Assembly (NCBI GenBank): GCA_905331475.1
Contig: CAJNYU010000001.1
Span: forward strand, 62,001-126,000
Direction of reading: 5' to 3'
From: Rotaria socialis
Lineage: Eukaryota > Rotifera > Eurotatoria > Philodinida > Philodinidae
DNA: 64,000 nt
Position numbers and translations under genes: made by a program. Positions within the stretch are counted from its first letter, which is position 1; every line of letters begins with the position of its first letter. The notes under the pieces are model-generated. The model saw only the letters and a list, made by a program, of their open reading frames with translations, was not told the origin of the DNA and ran no database searches. This document shows positions 57,379-64,000 of this stretch, one piece after another.

Positions 57379-59014
57379 ATGATCATTACATTATTGTTGA
57401 TAGCCACTGTGTTGGCTATTTATTTGATGCATATTTATCGATCCTATTCGTTTTTCAAAAATTTAGGCATCGATGGACCAATTCCAACGTTTTTTCTCGG
57501 CAACGTTCAAGATTTCGCTTCTACCAAACGTATATCAATATCCATTCGAAACTGGACCCAACAGTTCGGCCGTATTTATGGCTATTTTGAAGGTCATACA
57601 CCAGTTTTAGTAGTGTCTGATCCAGACATTTTAGATCAAATATTTCGAAAGCATTTTTCGAAATTTCATTCACGTCGTCAATTTCCATTAGAAGATCGTT
57701 CACCAAGAATAGGCGTTCATTTATTCAGTGCAACAGGTGAAGAATGGCGTCGACAACGAAATATCATAAAACCAGCATTCTCTGCAAGTAAAATAAAACG
57801 AATGATACCAAGCTTAAATGGTTGCATTGGAAATTTGATGACGAAATTAGACGAATCTATTACCACAGAACCAAACGGTTTTGATATTTATAAATTATAT
57901 AAATCATTAACAATGGATGTGATATGGAGATGTTGCTTTGGTATTACAACAGACTTGCAAAATGATCCTAATAATGCTTTTTTAGTTCGAGCGCAACAAG
58001 TATTTGCTCGCGAAAATAGCACATACTTAACAACTCTTTTAGGAATATTTATACCTGAATTGCAACCCTGCTGGTTATCTTTACATTCTTGGACGAACAG
58101 TATAAAATCTAAATTAAGAGAACTATTACCATTCGGCGAAAGATTTATTGCTGATGATCCAAATGAATGGCTCAAAGGACATGTAGAAGATTGCATCGGC
58201 CAAGCATTGAAAAGTTTTGATGAGCCTGATTTATTACATTTGATGCTTGATGCAACAAGAACAACTTCGAATAATGCTGATCAAGTAAATTTTTCTTCAT
58301 GCAATTACTATTTACCGAAAATTTTAATATTGTTTTTGTCCTTAATTCTTATAGCAAAATTCCACACGCAGTTCATTAACTCTTGACGAAGTCAAACAGA
58401 ATATGTATTTATTTATGGTCGCTGGTTATGAAACTGTCAGTACAGCACTTGCCTATGTCACTTATATTTTAGTTACACATCCTGATGAACAAGAAAAACT
58501 ACGAAAACATATTGATGGTTATTTATCGAAAGACACTATTGATAATTTTGATGTTGTTAAAACAATGGACTATCTCGATTGGTTTATTCGAGAAACATTA
58601 CGTATGTATCCAATAACACCAATTATTATTAATCGGGAATGTTCAGAAGAAATTAATGTACCAGGATTAGGTTGTATTTCACCGGGTACGAAAGTTACAC
58701 TTGATATGTACACTTTACATTATGATAATGAGCTCTGGGGAGATGTAGACACAAAAATATTCTATCCGGAAAGATTTTCAGCTAAATGTCATCCATTACC
58801 ATGGGTTGCTTTTGGTGTTGGACAACGTAATTGCATAGGAATGCAATTTGCACTTGCTGAAATTAAATTTGCTGTTATACGTCTTCTACAGAATTATGAA
58901 ATCTTGCCATCTGCATTGACGAACGAAGAGCTAGAACTAGTTGAATTGGTTACAATTGCACCAAAACAAGTAATGGTTCGTTTAAAAAAACGAACTGACA
59001 GAGAAGGTGAATAA
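57379..59014 (+). CDS. Cytochrome P450 (CYP3-clan-like)
   Basis: Haem-thiolate monooxygenase of the endoplasmic reticulum, 521 residues, in two exons (57379-58284 and 58355-59014, phase 0). N-terminal anchor MIITLLLIATVLAIYLMHIY, then the proline hinge (DGPIPTFFLGN), WRRQRNIIKPAFS (C-helix), I-helix AGYETVST, K-helix E-T-L-R (ETLRMYP), the PERF-type motif PERFSAK, and the haem loop FGVGQRNCIG with its axial cysteine. All catalytic landmarks are intact. The length and the FGxGxRNCIGxxFAL sequence fit the CYP3/CYP5 clan, used in detoxification, but the substrate cannot be named. The first 115 coding bases occur a second time upstream, ended by the N at 57272. The last ten residues (KKRTDREGE) are basic and acidic. 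Confidence 0.9.
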
Positions 59015-60272
59015 AATTCAATCCTGTCATTAATCTGTACCAATAGCCTACGGCACACTGTCAATCATATTGACAATAATTCCGCGAAACAAAATGGTTT
59101 TAATCGAGCAAAATATTATTAGATTGATAAATATGTTTTCACTCTATTTTTCTTATTAAATAAATAAATCAAACATTTGCAACATTTAAACAGTCTTATG
59201 ATCATGATTTTTATTAGATAAAAATATCTTGTTTTATTTAACTTCCCTAGGCTATGCAAAAGTATTGTTTGCAATGCAGACATTTTTAAAGAACAAACGC
59301 GTCGCATTCAAATGGCAGCAAAACAAAGTTTATTTATTTTAAAATATATCTTATATTTCCTCCAGAGAAAAGAACTACTGCGCAAAGGCTGACCCAATTT
59401 TGCACTTCGATGAAGTGTCAACTAAATATAGCCTCAAAAGAGAACTCAGATTTCAAGAACACGAAGAAAAATAATGATAGAAATGTAAAAGTATCCAATT
59501 GTTCTGACATTCTTGCTCTCGTGGACTTGATTAGTTCTATTGATTATAACTACGACATAGCTACTTAATTCAGTGATCTGAAGCGAAGCGATAGTGAATC
59601 AACCAGATTGCAATAAGAAAAGCAAAGTTATGGAATATAAATTTGCGTTTTTTTTTGAATAGATTACCAACAATGAGTGAATATCGATCGAATTGGGAGT
59701 CCGAAAAGGCAAAACTCGATGTATATAATAGAATATTCATAGATTCTATTGCTGTATTATTATGATGCTTAAAGGAAACAGTAAAGATTTGAATCAATTT
59801 GTTTTTTTTATTTCATTCAGAAAAATTATTTACCGTATGTCTTATAATATTGATTCAAAGAAATGTCTAAATTTTACTCACTACTTAGAGCATTCATTTT
59901 CTCGAGGAATTGATTCTAGTAGACCTGATACATAAATATATTCTTTATAAATTCATTAATTTTTTGCATGTGTATACCTGATAGTGAATAAATGCACGGG
60001 TATGATACGAAATGACATTAATATATCGACATATATCTACAAATGATTGACGAGCGAGCTCTAGGAAAGAATTTTGTATTGGAATGAACTCTAGACCAAT
60101 AAAATTAATAGACGACGTATACACTGTACACAATTGTTGTCTCTGGTGGGTGGCTATATTTATCGTGTAGATATTTGAGTACTTCTGTTTTAGTTTTTAT
60201 CATAAATATTTGACATTTGATGGTCGTTGTCTAGATAAATATCAAAGAAACTGACAAAAACAATTGCCAACG
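59015..60272. other. Intergenic between P450 and 4E-BP genes
   Basis: AT-rich; no exon recognised on either strand. Confidence 0.5.
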
Positions 60273-61999
60273 ATGCGAAACAGTGAGAGAATGTCCAATT
60301 ATCGTCACAGTGTGCATTATGAAAAAGATATTTCATCGAATTCTAGAGAAATATCCGAATGTAGTCTGTACTCAGCAACGCCAGGCGGTAGAATTTTTTT
60401 TATTTTTTAAATTAAATATATTAATATTTCAATTAAATAGGTACTCGCATTTATTATGATCGAATGTTTCTGTTATCTCGTCGTGAATCACCTATTGCAC
60501 AATCACCCCCATTAAATTTGCCGTATATTGCAAAAGGTTTGTCTAACTAAATTTACGCTAAACTAAATAGAAAAAGCATCATAACTACGGTTGTGACTAT
60601 GATTGGTGATGGCCGACACATGCTCTTATGTTTGTTTCATAAGACGCTGCCGAATGTTATTTTTTCATTTAATTTTTGGTGGGAAACGAGCCATGTTTTC
60701 ACAGTATGTCATCATGCTTACATTGCAATGGGAAAAATCACACATTGTGTAGTATGGATTCTTTTTTTTTATATCAAATTTACTTCATCGAAGTCTAGCG
60801 TTAGTTTTGTTTTCATGAATTTTTTATTTTAGCGAGCATAGCTACAAAATATTGACTTTTATATGTGGAAACTATGTGGTTCATATGTGAAATTAGTTAG
60901 GAGAGACTTGCAGACAATTTTTTTTGAAATGATGTTAATCTGAATTTCAAATCATATTTATTTATCTATGCAGAAAGGAGAAACAACCGATAGGATTTCA
61001 ATCATAAGTAAAAATAATTCTGATTGAACATTGAAAATATTCGAAAAATGAGATTGAATTGCGAAACTTATTCTGAAAAAAAACGTAAGAACATTTGCAA
61101 TTACATAAAGTTCACGTTTTGTAACTATACAAAAGAATTTATTCAGAAGCTGTTATTATTTCGAGTAGGCCAGACCGACAAAATAAATAGTAATGAATAA
61201 TGATTCTGTCATTATTATTTCAGGACAGAAACGTAACTAAATATTTTTTTGCACTAAACCTTTCTTTTTTTGTTTATCGACCCAAATTCCGCGAAATGTA
61301 AAATGACTATTTGTTTAATGATTCTATTCTAACTTGCAACCAATTTGATAAAACTTCATCAACACTTGAAACTTTACAGTGAGGCCTTGACAGAATGTAA
61401 CAACTTAATAGAAAAATACTGTTGCCATATCGTGTTTTCTGTCAACGTTGTCAAAATCAGAAGTTAAATCAGCAATGTCAACAAAATGCACTCAATTCTT
61501 GCGCATATGAATAATCTTATAAATAATTTTTATCGCCTTTCTCTTGATCAAAGTGTCTAAAAACTAAACTTGCTTTTATCCTTGTCGAATCTCCTATTTT
61601 TAATTATTAAAAGTCTTCTCGCATGAAAATTTTGCTAATGCAACTATCTGAAATAATATTTTTCTTATCGTGTTCTATTCATCGTGCATCTATTTTAAAT
61701 AATTAAAGCACATAAAAGACATTGTTATTACTATATTTCAAAATATAGTAGATGCTAATTGTCGGAATTATTTAGTTACGTTGATTACTGAACCGTTTAC
61801 AACAAATGATATCGTTGAACATGATAATAATAAAAATTATGCTTCCAAAGCAATGATCGATATAGATATAAGTTTATCTGAACGAAAACGATCAACATCA
61901 GAGAAGAAAGGTTTAGAAATAAAAAAAGTTTCTCGCTTTAATATAAAAATATTGACACATATTTGTTTAGATCATGATCAATTTTCAATGGATATGTAA
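60273..61999 (+). CDS. 4E-BP, eIF4E-binding translational repressor
   Basis: mTORC1-regulated repressor of cap-dependent translation, 133 residues. Exons: 60273-60387, 60441-60536, 61749-61910, 61971-61999; phases close. Exon 1 ends with SATPGG, exon 2 opens [17 protein letters not shown]; together they give the family block with the TOR-site TPGGT (Thr37/46 type) and the eIF4E-binding motif Y-D-R-M-F-L-L (YxxxxLh). ESPIAQSPP aligns with the human Ser65/Thr70 sites. The protein ends QFSMDM, a TOS motif (F-E-M-D-I in human) that recruits Raptor. The third exon begins at a tandem TAGTAG acceptor (61748 or 61751), giving one residue more or less. The last intron, 61911-61970, is 60 bases and stop-free in frame. 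If exon 2 were not spliced, the frame would stop at GLSN. Confidence 0.82.
60537..61748 (+). other. Long second intron of the 4E-BP gene
   Basis: 1.2 kb intron with no recognised element; a frame at 60593 is unrelated to any family I know. Confidence 0.6.
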
Positions 62000-62262
62000 T
62001 TAATTACTCTTCTTTGAATCGATTGTTCTATGAGTTAATTTAATTCTGGTCAATGCATTTTACTTCTCGTTTCGATGTCTGTATTTTTTTGTATTTATTG
62101 ACTATTCTAATTATTGTATATTTGTTGTGTTCATCTATTTGTCAGTCATTTATATCCAGCAAAAAAATTAGTTAAATTAAGAGAAAATTTCGTCTTCGTG
62201 AAAGTCATCAGATTAATATAGATCTATTTTGCTTCTTTTGTTGTTTTAGTATATAAAAGAAA
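62000..62262. promoter_or_regulatory. Short space between 4E-BP and the JmjC-like gene
   Basis: 263 bases on the same strand hold the 4E-BP 3' UTR and the start region of the next gene. A TTTTAG acceptor-like site at 62245-62250 lies 12 bases before the ATG and may serve cis or trans splicing. Confidence 0.35.
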
Positions 62263-63957
62263 ATGACAACGGAAACAGAAGAAAAAACGGATGTTTTAAA
62301 TAATGTTAATAATCAATTAAAAGATTTAATTGAATTAATTGAAAAAGAAAAAGATTCTTCGTTTTCAATGAAATCTTTTGATAAATTAGATAAAAAGAAA
62401 AAGAAATCAAAAAAGAAATGGTTTATTATTTGTTTTCTCATACCAATATTTATTTGTATGTATTTTATTCTATCGAATGAAATATTAAACTATGATATCT
62501 ATTTCGTATTCTTATCATTTGTTCGATTAATACTGATTAAAGTAAGAAGAGAAAAATAAACAATTCATTAAATTAATATAAGAATGAATTTCTTTTTAAG
62601 ATTCTTCCACTTTGGGATTGGACGAATATTTATACAAGGACATGTTTCATCGCTAATCCATTTTATAATAATTCATTGGACTTATCTGAATGCAATGTAA
62701 ATAGCTGCACGATAAATTTTCACTACGACTTATTATCAAAATCAAAAAATAGAAAGAAGGAGCTATTCATTTTAAGATAGTTTGTCGCGAGACATACAAT
62801 TCAACGATAAAACTATGAGTGTTTGAGTGTACTGTTAATTGGTGCAGAAGGAAAAAACCTAGTGCTGAATAATTCTTAAATGTTTTCTCTAAACTCACCA
62901 GTAATGTCAGGGAGTCTCATCGATGGTTTTTTTGTCAGAATATGCAACCACTTTTATTGATAACAATAACGTTGTAAAGAGTACACGATGCAAACTTCAA
63001 TAAGATAAGCTATATACGGATGTTTTTTTGCATGACAGCAAGAGGAAGAATGACTACACACGCAATAGCCAGGAAGACAGTCATACAGTTATGTATGCAT
63101 TATATATCTCTAATCGAAAGGGAAAAGACCAAAAAATAATAACTGATAGTTGGTCAACAGCAATACGGTGTGTAGCCTAATGAATATTGCTTTAGGTTAT
63201 TATGATGACAGTTCGTCGTATTCTAGTTTTCCTTTCTTTTAGCGGATTAATCAGTAGATAAATGAATCTTCGTTTACTCACAGATCATTACATTGTTATC
63301 TATCACCGCTATTATATTCATTAGAATCACATAATGTTACATTTAGACAAGCTATTATCGTGATTGTGTATTGAGAATAGCCTTCAAACATATATATTTC
63401 CATTGAGAATCATTTATTGGAAACTAATTTTTTTATGAGAACCTCAGGGATTGAATTAGAGGTACTGCTGAAAATATTTCATTCGTATACGCATAAAAGA
63501 TGTTGTTAGTTTCTTCTCATGAATTTGATACTACTTTTCGAATACATAGACTGATAGTTAACATTTAGCTTACGCGTACGACGTGGATTCTTTTTATTTA
63601 GAAATGTGTTAATACAACAGAAGTAGGTTCGCAATCGAATATAAGCTTTTTTAATTTTACAAAAACTATTTATCTTAATCACTTACCTGTTATTATTGAT
63701 GATGCAACAGAAAATTGGCCAGCTATTAAAGAATTAACAATTAAAAATTTATTTCAAGTTTGTTTGTTTTTTATTGAGAATCATTTCAAGGATTATTTTA
63801 GAATTTATATTTAGCGTTTTATCGACGATCCCGTGCTTTCGGAAAATGATCTCTGTTATTTTGAATCAAATCTCCGCAACTACAATCAACCGGGAGGTGC
63901 GGATCAACTTTTTAATGATTATATCAATGGTGATCTTCGTGCGTTTATTGTCCATTG
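62263..63957 (+). CDS. Membrane-anchored JmjC/cupin-8-like protein, 5' part
   Basis: Runs off the right edge. Visible exons: 62263-62541, 62601-62696, 63602-63757, 63815-63957; phases agree and leave an open phase-2 end at a GTAAAG donor. Residues 1-45 are acidic then Lys-rich (KLDKKKKKSKKK). A membrane helix follows (WFIICFLIPIFICMYFILSN), with a second hydrophobic stretch (IYFVFLSFVRLILI), so it is probably type II. A lumenal segment with two cysteines leads to LNHLPVIIDDATENWPAI, the N-terminal signature of JmjC/cupin-8 hydroxylases (PVIIxGxxxxWPA), and to the acidic stretch preceding the DSBH core. The iron-binding HxD...H would lie beyond the window, so catalytic status is unknown. Confidence 0.55.
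62697..63601 (+). other. Long intron of the JmjC-like gene
   Basis: 905-base intron with no recognised element inside. Confidence 0.5.
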
Positions 63958-64000
63958 GTAAAGCGAAAGTTTTTCTTCAGCAGATCTTATCTATTCTAAT

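Noticed and set aside
57156..57590. Second P450-like start frame reading through the N
   Set aside because: Product of the exact 222-base duplication at the gap; the intact gene starts at 57379.
60593..60832. 79-codon frame within the long 4E-BP intron
   Set aside because: No similarity to any family I know; the flanking exons splice in phase without it.
1..64000. tRNA, rRNA, CRISPR, bacterial operons or prophage
   Set aside because: None seen; introns, metazoan-specific families and eukaryotic poly(A) signals show eukaryotic nuclear DNA.

Overview
The window reads as nuclear DNA of a small AT-rich invertebrate with compact genes: introns of about 45-70 bases, metazoan-only families (classical cadherin, ADAMTS, tetraspanin, 4E-BP, Elongin B, RASL10-type GTPase) and poly(A) signals close to or overlapping stop codons. 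A tract of TGTGGG units, the telomere repeat known from bdelloid rotifers, together with gene style and many short repeats, makes a bdelloid rotifer the best guess. This is inference, not proof.

Layout. 1-2924: 3' end of a classical cadherin with a juxtamembrane laminin-G domain and a beta-catenin-binding tail. 3653-4613: EF-hand axonemal protein (DRC8/EFCAB2-like). 4997-13401: a 23-exon secreted ADAMTS metalloprotease with about nine C-terminal thrombospondin repeats. 14074-14615 (-): calmodulin-like protein. 14.6-22.0 kb: gene-poor and repeat-rich, holding the telomere-like tract inside a fold-back element, a GC-rich palindrome and a 580-base duplication across a gap. 22020: small histone-fold protein. 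24146: histidine-phosphatase. 25260-26570 (-): CorA-type Mg2+ channel. 28971-32800: M1 aminopeptidase. 35138-37511 (-): PLCXD-type phospholipase whose first intron carries a long-TIR transposon. 41091: RING/TRAF-type E3. 44477-45548 (-): Elongin B and mitochondrial IF1 in tandem. 47067: secreted vWA protein. 49771: secreted leucine-rich-repeat protein. 52570: tetraspanin. 53580-54152 (-): small single-pass membrane protein. 55201: RASL10-like GTPase. 57379-59014: cytochrome P450. 60273-61999: 4E-BP translational repressor, recovered from four small exons. 62263-end: 5' part of a membrane-anchored JmjC/cupin-like protein.

The genes are mostly unrelated single loci rather than a pathway cluster. 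Only IF1-Elongin B (same strand, under 200 bases apart) looks like a possible co-transcribed pair. The main structural features are a family of at least five hairpin-ended interspersed repeats, a long-TIR element, two large fold-backs and four single-N joins (20502, 44995, 54499, 57272), each flanked by a direct or inverted duplicate. Those joins most likely reflect assembly or haplotype joins, though bdelloid genomes are known to contain genuine allelic direct repeats and palindromes. Exon boundaries were placed by hand from GT/AG sites, reading phase and family similarity; none was tested computationally. I found no tRNA, rRNA or CRISPR array, and no clear autonomous transposase or reverse transcriptase.
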